From positions 62,001 through 126,000 of the forward strand of contig JADJRQ010000001.1 of assembly GCA_016712175.1 (NCBI GenBank): a DNA stretch of 64,000 nucleotides, written 5' to 3'. Below the pieces are notes generated by a model. The model made no database searches. It had not been told where the DNA came from and saw nothing but the letters and a program-made list of their open reading frames with translations. Made by a program: the position numbers and the translations under genes. Source of the stretch: Solirubrobacterales bacterium. Its GTDB lineage: Bacteria > Actinomycetota > Thermoleophilia > Solirubrobacterales > 70-9. Shown here piece by piece: positions 8,665 to 16,331 of the stretch. Each line of letters begins with the position of its first letter. The first letter of the stretch is position 1.

Positions 8665-8889
8665 TTACTCCTGGCCGACGTTGGCCTTGGCCCGCTTGGC
8701 GGCACGGCGCTGGAAGCGCTCGACGCGTCCACCGGTGTCAACGAGCTTCTGCTTGCCGGTGTAGAACGGATGGCATGCGGAGCAGAGTTCCACGTGAAGA
8801 TCGGACTTCGTCGACCGCGTGTAGAACTGATTGCCACACGAACAGTGAACGTTGGCCAATGTGTATTCGGGATGGATATCTGCCTTCAT
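8665..8889 (-). CDS. rpmE: Ribosomal protein bL31, zinc-binding type
   Basis: Large-subunit ribosomal protein of 74 residues, starting MKADIHPEYTLANVHCSCGN. Cysteines at 16, 18, 36 and 39 form the zinc site of the C+ form, and FYTGKQKLVDTGGRVERFQ is the usual C-terminal motif. It heads the minus-strand run ending in glyA. C+ type bL31 is normally the zinc-replete form; whether a second, zinc-free copy exists elsewhere cannot be seen here. Confidence 0.97.
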   Translation of the reverse strand: MKADIHPEYTLANVHCSCGNQFYTRSTKSDLHVELCSACHPFYTGKQKLVDTGGRVERFQRRAAKRAKANVGQE

Positions 8890-8958
8890 ACATTCAGTTT
8901 AGAGAACGAGTCAAGCCGATACTTCGACCCCCGGGGAAACCCTCTTCTGGCCGAATAG

Positions 8959-8979
8959 AAAAAAGCCGCGTTTTGCGGC
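8959..8979 (-). terminator. Intrinsic terminator, minus strand
   Basis: On the minus strand GCCGC-AAAAC-GCGGC is followed directly by six T residues, the only textbook hairpin plus T-run found in the window. It would stop minus-strand transcripts coming from the etf operon before they enter rpmE. Reading on the plus strand the T-run is weaker. Confidence 0.75.
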
Positions 8980-9044
8980 AGGTTTTCCGTCCGATGGAAC
9001 GAACATGCTTCTAATAACCCCTGTGGTAGGAGAGGATTGTCTCA

Positions 9045-9233
9045 ATGGCTAAAGAGGTATTCGATCAAGCTCGTCCCAAGAGTGCGAAGGCCCAGCTTTT
9101 TGCTGAAGCTTTCCGCGGGATTGACGAGTGGGTAGTGCCGCCCCGGAAGCCTCGCCCGACAACTGAAAGCCTGTTTGACGCTCACGCGCCCAGGTTCCAG
9201 GATGTCGAGCTTGACTTCCGCGAAGCTGCCTGA
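9045..9233 (+). CDS. Small uncharacterised protein, 62 residues
   Basis: ATG at 9045 is preceded by AGGAGAGG nine bases upstream, one of the best ribosome sites in the window, which is the main support for a real gene. The product MAKEVFDQARPKSAKAQLFA continues with WVVPPRKPRP and an acidic C terminus. No signal peptide, membrane segment or cysteine pair is present, and I do not recognise a family. It lies in the gap between the etf operon and rpmE, antisense to any read-through from etf into the terminator at 8959. Confidence 0.55.
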   Translation: MAKEVFDQARPKSAKAQLFAEAFRGIDEWVVPPRKPRPTTESLFDAHAPRFQDVELDFREAA

Positions 9234-9236
9234 CCC

Positions 9237-9369
9237 CTAGCGAATGACAATCACGTTGAGCATCCGGTCCTTGAAGATCGCGGTGCCGCCGCTCGTGCTG
9301 TAACGCATGGAGAAGTACTTCGCGCTGGCTTTCCGGCGCCCTTTCTGGCGATTCGGATGTCTCTGAGAC
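9237..9369 (-). pseudogene. Possible 3' fragment of a lost gene
   Basis: Directly downstream of the ETF-quinone oxidoreductase stop, a minus-strand frame ending TAG at 9237 reads SAKYFSMRYSTSGGTAIF, then KDRMLNVIVIR. Third codon positions are strongly G/C from about codon 11 onward, as in genuine genes here, yet no start or upstream domain exists. It looks like the beta-rich C terminus of a secreted protein whose front was deleted. The alternative is chance coding-like sequence. Confidence 0.3.
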
Positions 9370-11067
9370 TCAGGTCTCGGTGTAAAGCGGTCCGTCGCCA
9401 CCCTCGGGGAGGGTCAGGCGTCCGCCCTTGGCCGTGATCGCGCCACACTGGACGCAGTTCGAGGCCGTCACGTTGACGTCGACGATTGCGGCGTCCGATT
9501 CGAGCTGGTCTTCCGGAATCTCGTAGACCTGCGCCGGACACATCGACACCCAGGTCTGCGCGATCTCCCGCGGGACCTCGGTCTGGATCCGGATGTGATT
9601 CGGCGCGTCGTCCCGGGTCGCGTTGCCGGAGAGGAATACCGATGACAACTTGTCGAAGGTGTATTCGCCATCGGGCTTCGGGTAATCGTCGGCGGCTTTG
9701 CCGATCTCCATCTTGTAGGTGGCGTCGTCGTGGTTCTTCCAGTGGCCACCGGGGAAATGACCCTGAGTCGCGGTCATCATCGAAGCCATGGCGCCACCGA
9801 AGAAGAAGCCCTTGGTGAACGGCTGGCTGGCGTTCCGCGACTTGTAGAGATCCTTTTCGATCATCGACTTGTGGACCTTCTCGTCGTAGGACGAGAAATC
9901 GACCGAATCCTTCTCGAGAGCGTCGACGATCGACTCGGCGGCATACATGCCGGCGTGCATCGCGTAGTGGACGCCCTTGAGCTCGGCGACATTGACCATG
10001 CCGGCGTTGTCACCGGCGATGCACATACCGGGAACAGCGAGGCGCTTCGGCATCGACCAGTAGCCACCCATCGGGATCGTCTTCGCTCCCCAGCCGACCC
10101 GCTTGCCACCCTTGAGAATCTTCTTGACGAATGGGTGTTGCTTGAACTGCTGGAGAACGTCGTGGACCGAGAAAGTCGCATCTGTGTAATCGAGACCGGC
10201 GACGAAGCCGATCGAAACCTTGTTGTCCTCCATCGGGTAGATGAAGGATCCGCCGAACTCCTTGTACTTGGCGGACTTGCGAAGCGGCCAGCCCATGGTG
10301 TGGATCACCTGGTCGAGTGGCTCTTCGACCTCCCAGATCTCCTTGACGCCGAGCTCGAACCGCTGCGGGTCGAGTCCGTTGATGTCGAAGTGATCGAGGG
10401 CGGCGTAGGTCAGGTGGCCGACGACGCCTTCAGCGAGGACGGTTCCTTTGGCGATCAGGTCCGAGCCGGGCTCGAAGTTTCCGAGCTCCTGTCCATCGCG
10501 GCCACGTCCCCGGTCGCCGGAGCGAACGCCCTTGACGACCTGATCCTCGACCAGCAACTTGTCGGCCGCAGTCTCGGTCAGGATGTAGGCGCCCATCTCT
10601 TCGGCCTTTTCAGCGAGGAAACGGGAGAGCTTGGCAACTGACGTGACGTAGTTACCGTGGTTCTTGAAGTTCGGCGGCATCGGCTTGAGCGGCAATGCCT
10701 GCTTCTCGGTGAGGAGGTAGACCGCGTCCTTGGTCACTTCTCGGTAGACCGGCCACTCGGAGCGCGGCATGTCGGGGAAGAGCTCTTCCATCGCCGACGG
10801 GCGCATGTTGGCACCGGACATGGCGTGGGCACCGGCTACCTTGCCCTTTTCGACGACTGCGACGGGAACTTCACCCATCTTCTCGGCGAGTTCGGGGCGA
10901 TCCTCGAGCAGCTGGAGGGTCTTGATCGCGGCGGCAAGTCCGGCCGGTCCTGCACCGACGACTGCTACGCCTACTTCAATGCGTTCGTCTTCCGGATCCG
11001 TCGGCTGACTGATCACGCTTTCGGAACTGAAAGGGGGTGGAAATTCTGAGGGCGCTACGGGGGGCAT
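9370..11067 (-). CDS. Electron transfer flavoprotein:quinone oxidoreductase (EtfD/FixC-type)
   Basis: Passes electrons from reduced ETF to the quinone pool at the membrane. 565 residues from an ATG at 11067 with AAAGGA about ten bases upstream; an earlier in-frame start lacks a ribosome site. The FAD site VAVVGAGPAGLAAAI lies near residue 30, GMCIAGDNAGMVN is the second flavin motif, and the C-terminal ferredoxin-like domain carries CPAQVYE and NCVQCGAITAKGG. The usual iron-sulfur triplet reads CxxCxxC, but here the third position is isoleucine, leaving three candidate cysteine ligands. It sits last in the etfB-etfA operon. Confidence 0.92.
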   Translation of the reverse strand: MPPVAPSEFPPPFSSESVISQPTDPEDERIEVGVAVVGAGPAGLAAAIKTLQLLEDRPELAEKMGEVPVAVVEKGKVAGAHAMSGANMRPSAMEELFPDMPRSEWPVYREVTKDAVYLLTEKQALPLKPMPPNFKNHGNYVTSVAKLSRFLAEKAEEMGAYILTETAADKLLVEDQVVKGVRSGDRGRGRDGQELGNFEPGSDLIAKGTVLAEGVVGHLTYAALDHFDINGLDPQRFELGVKEIWEVEEPLDQVIHTMGWPLRKSAKYKEFGGSFIYPMEDNKVSIGFVAGLDYTDATFSVHDVLQQFKQHPFVKKILKGGKRVGWGAKTIPMGGYWSMPKRLAVPGMCIAGDNAGMVNVAELKGVHYAMHAGMYAAESIVDALEKDSVDFSSYDEKVHKSMIEKDLYKSRNASQPFTKGFFFGGAMASMMTATQGHFPGGHWKNHDDATYKMEIGKAADDYPKPDGEYTFDKLSSVFLSGNATRDDAPNHIRIQTEVPREIAQTWVSMCPAQVYEIPEDQLESDAAIVDVNVTASNCVQCGAITAKGGRLTLPEGGDGPLYTET

Positions 11068-11174
11068 TAAGACGATCCTTTCGGGAAGGCGAACTGTGGG
11101 GAAAGCTTGAACAGCGGCCGCGGCGGACGGTGTGAGATCCACACCGCCCGCCTGGCGACTGAATAAAGCCTGCC

Positions 11175-12149
11175 TCAGCCCTTCTTGGCCTTGATGGCCT
11201 CGGTGAGCTTGGGCATGATCTTGTTGAGGTCACCAACGATGCCGAGGTCGGAGAACTCGAAGATCGGCGCGTTCGGATCCTTGTTGATCGCGACGATGTT
11301 CTCGGAGTTCTGCATTCCGACCTTGTGCTGGATGGCACCGGAAACTCCGACAGCCAGGTACAGCTTCGGCGCGACCGTCTTGCCGGTCTGACCGATCTGT
11401 CCGGCGTAGGGCCACCAGCCGGCGTCGACGACGGCACGCGTCGCGGCGACGGCTGAGTTGTCGAACGAATCGGCGAGTGCCTGGGCACCGTCGAAACCTT
11501 CGGCGGAGCCGAGTCCTCGACCGCCACCGATCAGCACGTCGGCTGCTTCGATGTCGATGTCGGCGCCACGCTGCTCACCGCGGGTGATCAGCTCGGCTTT
11601 GGTCGACCATTCGGACAGCTCGACGTCGACGTCAACGATCTCGGCGGTTCCGCCGGTCTCCTTGGTGTCGAACGCGTTGAGGCGACCGATGATGATGCCG
11701 GGCTCGCTGACGTAACCGACGTCGGCGATCTGGGAGTCCTGAAGGATCGGACGCTCGGAGATCAGTTTGCCTCCGTCGACCTTGACCTTGGTGACTTCCA
11801 TGGTCACGCCGGCGCCGAGGCGGGCCGTGAGTCCGGCACCGATCTCGAATCCGAGCAGACCTCCGCCGAACAGCGCGTAGGTGAAGCCGTTCTCGGTGAT
11901 GACCTTGGCCATCACGTCGACGATCGGCTGGGCGAGGCCCTCCGTCACGTTCTTCGCGCGGTAGACCTTGGTGACGCCATAGTTGCCGAGTCCGGCCGCG
12001 CCTTCGTCAGAGATGTCCCCGACGATGACGGCAGCGGCTTCGGTACCAAGCTCACCGGCCAGCTTGGAGGCCTCTGAGAGGGCTCCGAGCGAGTTCTTGT
12101 TGAAGTTGCCCTCGTCGTCATGCAGGGCGTAAACCAGGATGCCGGCCAT
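11175..12149 (-). CDS. etfA: Electron transfer flavoprotein alpha subunit
   Basis: FAD-binding half of the ETF heterodimer, which accepts electrons from acyl-CoA dehydrogenases such as the one at 26142. 324 residues starting MAGILVYALHDDEGNFNKNS. The C-terminal FAD domain has DVLIGGGRGLGSAEGF, YAGQIGQTGKTVAPKLYLAV, GVSGAIQHKVGM and INKDPNAPIFEFSDLGIVGD, all in the classical order. It overlaps etfB by one base and is followed by the quinone oxidoreductase after about 100 bp. Confidence 0.97.
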   Translation of the reverse strand: MAGILVYALHDDEGNFNKNSLGALSEASKLAGELGTEAAAVIVGDISDEGAAGLGNYGVTKVYRAKNVTEGLAQPIVDVMAKVITENGFTYALFGGGLLGFEIGAGLTARLGAGVTMEVTKVKVDGGKLISERPILQDSQIADVGYVSEPGIIIGRLNAFDTKETGGTAEIVDVDVELSEWSTKAELITRGEQRGADIDIEAADVLIGGGRGLGSAEGFDGAQALADSFDNSAVAATRAVVDAGWWPYAGQIGQTGKTVAPKLYLAVGVSGAIQHKVGMQNSENIVAINKDPNAPIFEFSDLGIVGDLNKIMPKLTEAIKAKKG

Positions 12150-12940
12150 CAGATCAGCTTCCTTTCGTCGAGCCAGGCAACGATCTTTTCGACCGTTTCG
12201 GCGGTGTCTTCGTCTTCGATGATCTCGCCGGCCTGCTTCTCGGGCGGCGGGTTCAGGGCGATGACGGTTGTCTGTGAGCCGGCTTCGCCGACCTGTCCGG
12301 CTTCGATGCCGACGTCACCGGTGGACTTGGTGTCCAGCGGCTTCTTCTTGGCACCCATGATCGCCTTGAGGCTGGGGTACCGCGGCTCGTTGATCGCGTC
12401 GCCGACGGAGATGACGGCGGGCAGCGTGAGGGCCACCGTGTCGTATCCGTACTCGGCCTGGCGCTCGCAGCGCAGCTTGCCGTCCTCGACGTCCATCTTC
12501 ACGACCTGGGTCAGTGAGGGCATCTTGAGGTGGTCGGCCACAACGGCACCGATCGTGTAGCACTCGCCGTCGTCGGACTGCTGTCCGAGGAGAACGACAT
12601 CCGGGGCCTCGGACTCGAGCACCTTGGCCAGGGCGAGGCCCGTGGCGCAGACGTCGGAGCCGAGAAGGGCGTCGTCGGAGAGGTGGACCGAACGGTCTGC
12701 TCCGAGGGCGACTGCCTTCTGCAGGGCGCGCTGTGCGGAACCGGGGCCCATGGTGACGGCAACTACTTCGTCAACCTGGAGGTCGCCGCCTTCTTTGAGC
12801 TGCATGGCAGCCTCAATGGCGTGGGTATCGAAGGGATTGAGGTTGTTTTCGCCGCTACGATCGAGCCGCATGCTGCCGGTATCGATGCGCTTTTGAACCG
12901 CGGCGTCTGGCACCTCTTTCACCAGGACGCAAATCTTCAA
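12149..12940 (-). CDS. etfB: Electron transfer flavoprotein beta subunit
   Basis: AMP-binding partner of EtfA. I choose the TTG at 12940 because AAGGAG lies seven bases upstream and the product then begins LKICVLVKEVPDAAV, the family's N terminus; the longer frame adds unrelated residues. 263 residues. The signatures NPFDTHAIEAAMQLKEGG, LLGQQSDDGECYTIG and the C-terminal recognition loop region are present. It is the first gene of the operon and follows a TetR-type palindrome at 13020. Confidence 0.95.
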   Translation of the reverse strand: MKICVLVKEVPDAAVQKRIDTGSMRLDRSGENNLNPFDTHAIEAAMQLKEGGDLQVDEVVAVTMGPGSAQRALQKAVALGADRSVHLSDDALLGSDVCATGLALAKVLESEAPDVVLLGQQSDDGECYTIGAVVADHLKMPSLTQVVKMDVEDGKLRCERQAEYGYDTVALTLPAVISVGDAINEPRYPSLKAIMGAKKKPLDTKSTGDVGIEAGQVGEAGSQTTVIALNPPPEKQAGEIIEDEDTAETVEKIVAWLDERKLI

Positions 12941-13019
12941 GAGAAGTCTCCTTAGGGGGTGAGTTGGTGAGCCGTAAAAACGGATGCAGCTGCGCAATCT
13001 TACCGACTACGCACAAAAG

Positions 13020-13035
13020 TTGACTGACCAGTCAA
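13020..13035. promoter_or_regulatory. TetR-type operator-like palindrome upstream of etfB
   Basis: TTGACTGACCAGTCAA is an inverted repeat with 7-bp arms around a 2-bp centre, 80 bp upstream of the etfB start and overlapping the 3' end of the SDR gene. The form matches operators of TetR regulators that control acyl-CoA oxidation. No TetR gene lies in the window, so the regulator is unidentified. Confidence 0.5.
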
Positions 13036-14003
13036 TCGGGTGTGATGCCGGTCAGCCTTGCGCACAGCTCGAACAACTCTCTGCGGTCCTCCTCAGAGTC
13101 CCGCGTGCGGGGGATCCGGTACTTCGGCCGGGGAGTCCTGTCCTCGAAGAATTCGCCTCCTGGGGCATCTTCGGGAGCTGCACCGCACAGCCAGACGGCG
13201 GTGTCGGCCCCTTCGGTCGGAGTCCGCAGGATCGGCCCGAGGACCTTGTGGAACCCCGGTAGCGCTTCGCTCATTCCGGGAGTAACTGCCCAGCCAGGGT
13301 GGGCCGAGTAGAAGACGGGACCGTCAGGAATATGCCGGCTGTTCCATTCCTCGCTGAGCATCACTTCGGCCCTCTTGGTCTGGGCGTAGAACGCGGTCGG
13401 TGAGTAGTCGCGCAACTCGAGCTGCGGGTCTTCGAGATCGAAGCCGCTGGAATACATGCCTCCCGACGACATCGTGATCACCCTGCCGTTGTCGCTTTCT
13501 TTCAGTCGCTCCATCAGGAGTTCCGTCAAGAGGAACGGACCGAGCACGTTCGTCGCAAAGGTCAGCTCGAATCCCTCGGCAGTTTGCTCGCGCTCCGGTG
13601 GCATCACCCCGGCGTTGTTGATCAGGACATCGAGGTCTTCGCCGGCCGCAATGAAATCCGCAGCAAAGCGCCGGACCGAGTCGAGGCTGGACAGGTCGCA
13701 GATATGGAGGGTCGGCTTCACCCCGGCGAGTTCGGCGATCTCGTCCCTCGCAGCTTCGCCCTTCTCGCGGTTGCGGCAGACCATGTGGACCTCCGCCCCG
13801 CTCCGGGCGAGGTCGAGAGCCGCCGCCTTGCCCAACCCGGAGTTGGCACCGGTGACCATGACGGCCCGACCTTCGAGCCAGACCGGCTGCCACGAGAACA
13901 TCCGTTTCCGGGCGCGGTAGCCGATCGCGCTGAAGCCGGGGACCACGGCGAGGTCCATGCCGATGTCGGTCAGCCGGGCGAGTTTGCCTTTGAGGATCGC
14001 CAT
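13032..14003 (-). CDS. Short-chain dehydrogenase/reductase (retinol-dehydrogenase-like)
   Basis: NAD(P)-dependent oxidoreductase of 323 residues. The cofactor motif TGANSGLGKAAALDLA, the NNAG motif (LINNAGVMPP), and the catalytic YAQTK (Y-x3-K) with an upstream serine are present. The layout matches retinol dehydrogenase/WW-domain-oxidoreductase-like SDRs; the substrate is unknown. The start ATG at 14003 overlaps the stop of the phospholipase D gene (TGATG), and a TTG one codon earlier is possible. The two genes are probably co-transcribed. Confidence 0.88.
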   Translation of the reverse strand: MAILKGKLARLTDIGMDLAVVPGFSAIGYRARKRMFSWQPVWLEGRAVMVTGANSGLGKAAALDLARSGAEVHMVCRNREKGEAARDEIAELAGVKPTLHICDLSSLDSVRRFAADFIAAGEDLDVLINNAGVMPPEREQTAEGFELTFATNVLGPFLLTELLMERLKESDNGRVITMSSGGMYSSGFDLEDPQLELRDYSPTAFYAQTKRAEVMLSEEWNSRHIPDGPVFYSAHPGWAVTPGMSEALPGFHKVLGPILRTPTEGADTAVWLCGAAPEDAPGGEFFEDRTPRPKYRIPRTRDSEEDRRELFELCARLTGITPD

Positions 14004-15097
14004 CAACCCCGGTACTTGTTGGCGATTTCGGGCACGGTCGAAGGCGGGTACTTCTTCCGAGTTTCGTCGATGAAGCCGGCCATGATCCGGGCCACGCCAG
14101 CATCCTCGATCTCGATCATGTTCTCGGCGTTTTCTTCGCCAGAGCGGGAGAGGTTGAACGACCCCATGAAGACGGTGTCATCGACGACGGTCACTTTGGC
14201 GTGCATGAAGTTGCGGAGTTCGGCCGTGCCCCAGGGCACCGAGTTCTTGCCGGAGAACTGAAGCGAGCCGAGCACCTTGGCGAGCAGCGGGATCTTCCAC
14301 TTCGATTGGGTGGCCGCCCATTGCTCGAATACCCGGTCGGTCTGCGGCTCGTCGATTACGCCACTGATATCGAAGTCCCCCGGGCGATCGCCGAACTCGG
14401 CGAGAGTGCCGAGGATCGGCGCAGAAGTCAGGACGGGTGAGGCGATCCTGACGCACCGTTTGGCGGTGCCGAGGCGGGTCGCGATGCGCTGGGCGAGAGC
14501 TTCGCCGTGCCCGGGAGTGAACCAGGCCCGGATCGTGGAGTCGCCGACCTTGATCGGATTGGGGTCTCCCCTGCCACTGCGGTCGACGTCGCCGGTTGTC
14601 CAGAGCTCCTCAAAGTTCTCGAGGTACTCCCGGGCCAGCTCGGGAGATTCGACTATCGCCAGCACGTTCTCCTGACGGGTCCAGGAATAGATCGACCAGT
14701 TGGCAGAGCCGGTCCAGACCGCTGCATCGTCTCGCACCATGTACTTGTGGTGCATCAGGTCGGGGATTCCGCGGATGCCCCTGGTCTCGATCGGCAGCTC
14801 GGCAAGGATCGCCGGATTGGTTTCGGGCGGCGGGTGAATTGCCGTCAGGAAGTTTCCCTTCTCGTGGTCGCCGACGTCGTTGAAGGCCAGACGCACTTTC
14901 ACCCCTCGGGCCGCCGCGTCGCGGAAGGCATCAGCGACGATCTTGCCGATCGGGTCGGGGATCCTGATGTCGTAGAGCGCGAGGACCAGGGTTCTTTCGG
15001 CCTTGCCGATGAAATCCGCGATGCGTCCCGCCACCATCTCGGCCTGGGACAGATCTTCTTCGTTACCGCAATCGGTCAGGCCGAAGACGTCAATCAA
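14003..15097 (-). CDS. Phospholipase D-family protein
   Basis: 364 residues with two HKD half-sites, LMHHKYMVRDDAAVWTGSAN in the N-terminal half and FMHAKVTVVDDTVFMGSFN in the C-terminal half, which together make one active site. No signal peptide, so it is probably cytoplasmic. It could cleave phosphodiesters in lipids or nucleic acids or act as a cardiolipin-synthase-like transferase; the absence of membrane segments argues against the latter. It overlaps the downstream SDR gene by one base. Confidence 0.87.
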   Translation of the reverse strand: MIDVFGLTDCGNEEDLSQAEMVAGRIADFIGKAERTLVLALYDIRIPDPIGKIVADAFRDAAARGVKVRLAFNDVGDHEKGNFLTAIHPPPETNPAILAELPIETRGIRGIPDLMHHKYMVRDDAAVWTGSANWSIYSWTRQENVLAIVESPELAREYLENFEELWTTGDVDRSGRGDPNPIKVGDSTIRAWFTPGHGEALAQRIATRLGTAKRCVRIASPVLTSAPILGTLAEFGDRPGDFDISGVIDEPQTDRVFEQWAATQSKWKIPLLAKVLGSLQFSGKNSVPWGTAELRNFMHAKVTVVDDTVFMGSFNLSRSGEENAENMIEIEDAGVARIMAGFIDETRKKYPPSTVPEIANKYRG

Positions 15098-15109
15098 GGG
15101 AGCTCTCGT

Positions 15110-15898
15110 TCAGATCGATCCAAGGATCCGTTCCCGCTGGTTTTCATACTCCGCCTGCGTAATCAGATCGCTACTTCGCAGCTCGGCGAGCTTTTCGAGC
15201 CGCTCTCTCGAATCCTTGCCGGAACTACCTTCGAACGGGGCGTCCCAGTCGATCGCGATCTGCGACTCCTTTTCGGGGTTTACCTCGGCCTCGAACCCGT
15301 CGCCCACCGCGATGTTGCCCAGGGCAGTGGGTGGGACGGTCGCTTTCTTCTTGACCCGGTAGGAGGGCAGATTCTCGGGTTCGACCAGAAGATCGAATTC
15401 AATCCGGGGTTTCTCGTTGATGAAAGTACCGGTTTCGCGTCGTCCTTCGATCGTCACCCGAGCCGGGACGAGGTTCCCTGCCGCCGCCGCAACAGCCGTG
15501 CTGGAGGCGCCCATCCGGGCCGGGATGGTGATTACGGCAAACGTCGTGACCAGGATCCCCGCTCCGAGTGGCAGCCACCGCAGGCTTTCGCTGTCCCCGG
15601 TGAAACCAACCTTGAAAATGCCAATCGCCAGCGAACCGATTCCGATCACCAGAAGCAAAGCCAGCCCCAACCAGCTGTTTGACTTTTCCTGTCCGGCTGA
15701 ACCTTCGATCCGCCCGATTTCCGCTTCCTCCGCTCCGGTCAGCTTTCGACCGGAGGACCGCTCACCCCGGTGACGGGTGATCAGCGTCCATGCCAGCAAC
15801 CCCAGGATCAGCCATAGGGCACCCGTGAGCACGAGCCCGTCAACCCCGAGCGCGAGCCCTGCCACCGCGACCACAGCTCCGAGGACCGCCAGCTTCAA
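15110..15898 (-). CDS. Membrane protein with C-terminal SHOCT domain
   Basis: About 262 residues. Two N-terminal membrane helices (LAVLGAVVAVAGLALGV and ALWLILGLLAWTLI), two more near the middle (GLALLLVIGIGSLAIGIF, then a second), a soluble beta-rich stretch, and a C-terminal SHOCT motif with ELRSSDLITQAEYENQRERI. SHOCT often marks oligomerising or nucleic-acid-associated bacterial proteins of unknown role. The TTG at 15898 follows the mutase small-subunit stop directly; an ATG at 15952 would overlap that gene by 53 bases. The start is uncertain. Confidence 0.7.
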   Translation of the reverse strand: MKLAVLGAVVAVAGLALGVDGLVLTGALWLILGLLAWTLITRHRGERSSGRKLTGAEEAEIGRIEGSAGQEKSNSWLGLALLLVIGIGSLAIGIFKVGFTGDSESLRWLPLGAGILVTTFAVITIPARMGASSTAVAAAAGNLVPARVTIEGRRETGTFINEKPRIEFDLLVEPENLPSYRVKKKATVPPTALGNIAVGDGFEAEVNPEKESQIAIDWDAPFEGSSGKDSRERLEKLAELRSSDLITQAEYENQRERILGSI

Positions 15899-15899
15899 C

Positions 15900-16331
15900 C
15901 TAGATCTCGCGGTCTCTCTCGACCCCGGTGCGGATGAACTCGACGATGTCATCGGTCGGTGAACCCGGGGTGAACACTCCGGAGACCCCCATCTCTTTCA
16001 GGGCTTCGATGTCCTTGGTCGGGATCGTGCCACCAACCGTGATCAGGACGTCGTTCACGCCCTGGGTTTCGAGCAGTTCGACGATCTTCGGGACCAGAGT
16101 CATGTGCGCGCCGGAAAGGATCGAAACGCCGATTGCATCGGCGTCTTCCTGGATCACGGTCTCCGCGATCTGTTCGGGTGTCTGGTGAAGGCCGGTGTAG
16201 ATGACTTCCATGCCGGAATCACGAAGCGCCCGGGCGATGATCTTGGCTCCCCGGTCGTGACCGTCGAGACCAGGCTTGGCGACAACCACCCGGATCTTCC
16301 GCTCGACCGGTGTTTCGGCGACAGCGCTCAA
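15900..16331 (-). CDS. B12-binding small subunit of acyl-CoA mutase
   Basis: 143-residue cobalamin-binding protein with KPGLDGHDRGAKIIARAL, the DxHxxG motif whose histidine coordinates cobalt, and the later SILSGAHMTL and VGGTIP segments. It is the separate small chain of a two-subunit methylmalonyl-CoA-type mutase. The start appears to be a TTG that overlaps the large-subunit TGA (TTGA), giving translational coupling. The substrate may be methylmalonyl-CoA or a related branched acyl-CoA. Confidence 0.92.
   Translation of the reverse strand: MSAVAETPVERKIRVVVAKPGLDGHDRGAKIIARALRDSGMEVIYTGLHQTPEQIAETVIQEDADAIGVSILSGAHMTLVPKIVELLETQGVNDVLITVGGTIPTKDIEALKEMGVSGVFTPGSPTDDIVEFIRTGVERDREI

Noticed and set aside
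8601..8837. Upstream extension of the DUF1385 protein to 393 residues
   Set aside because: The DNA encodes rpmE in another frame, and the extra residues are low-complexity.
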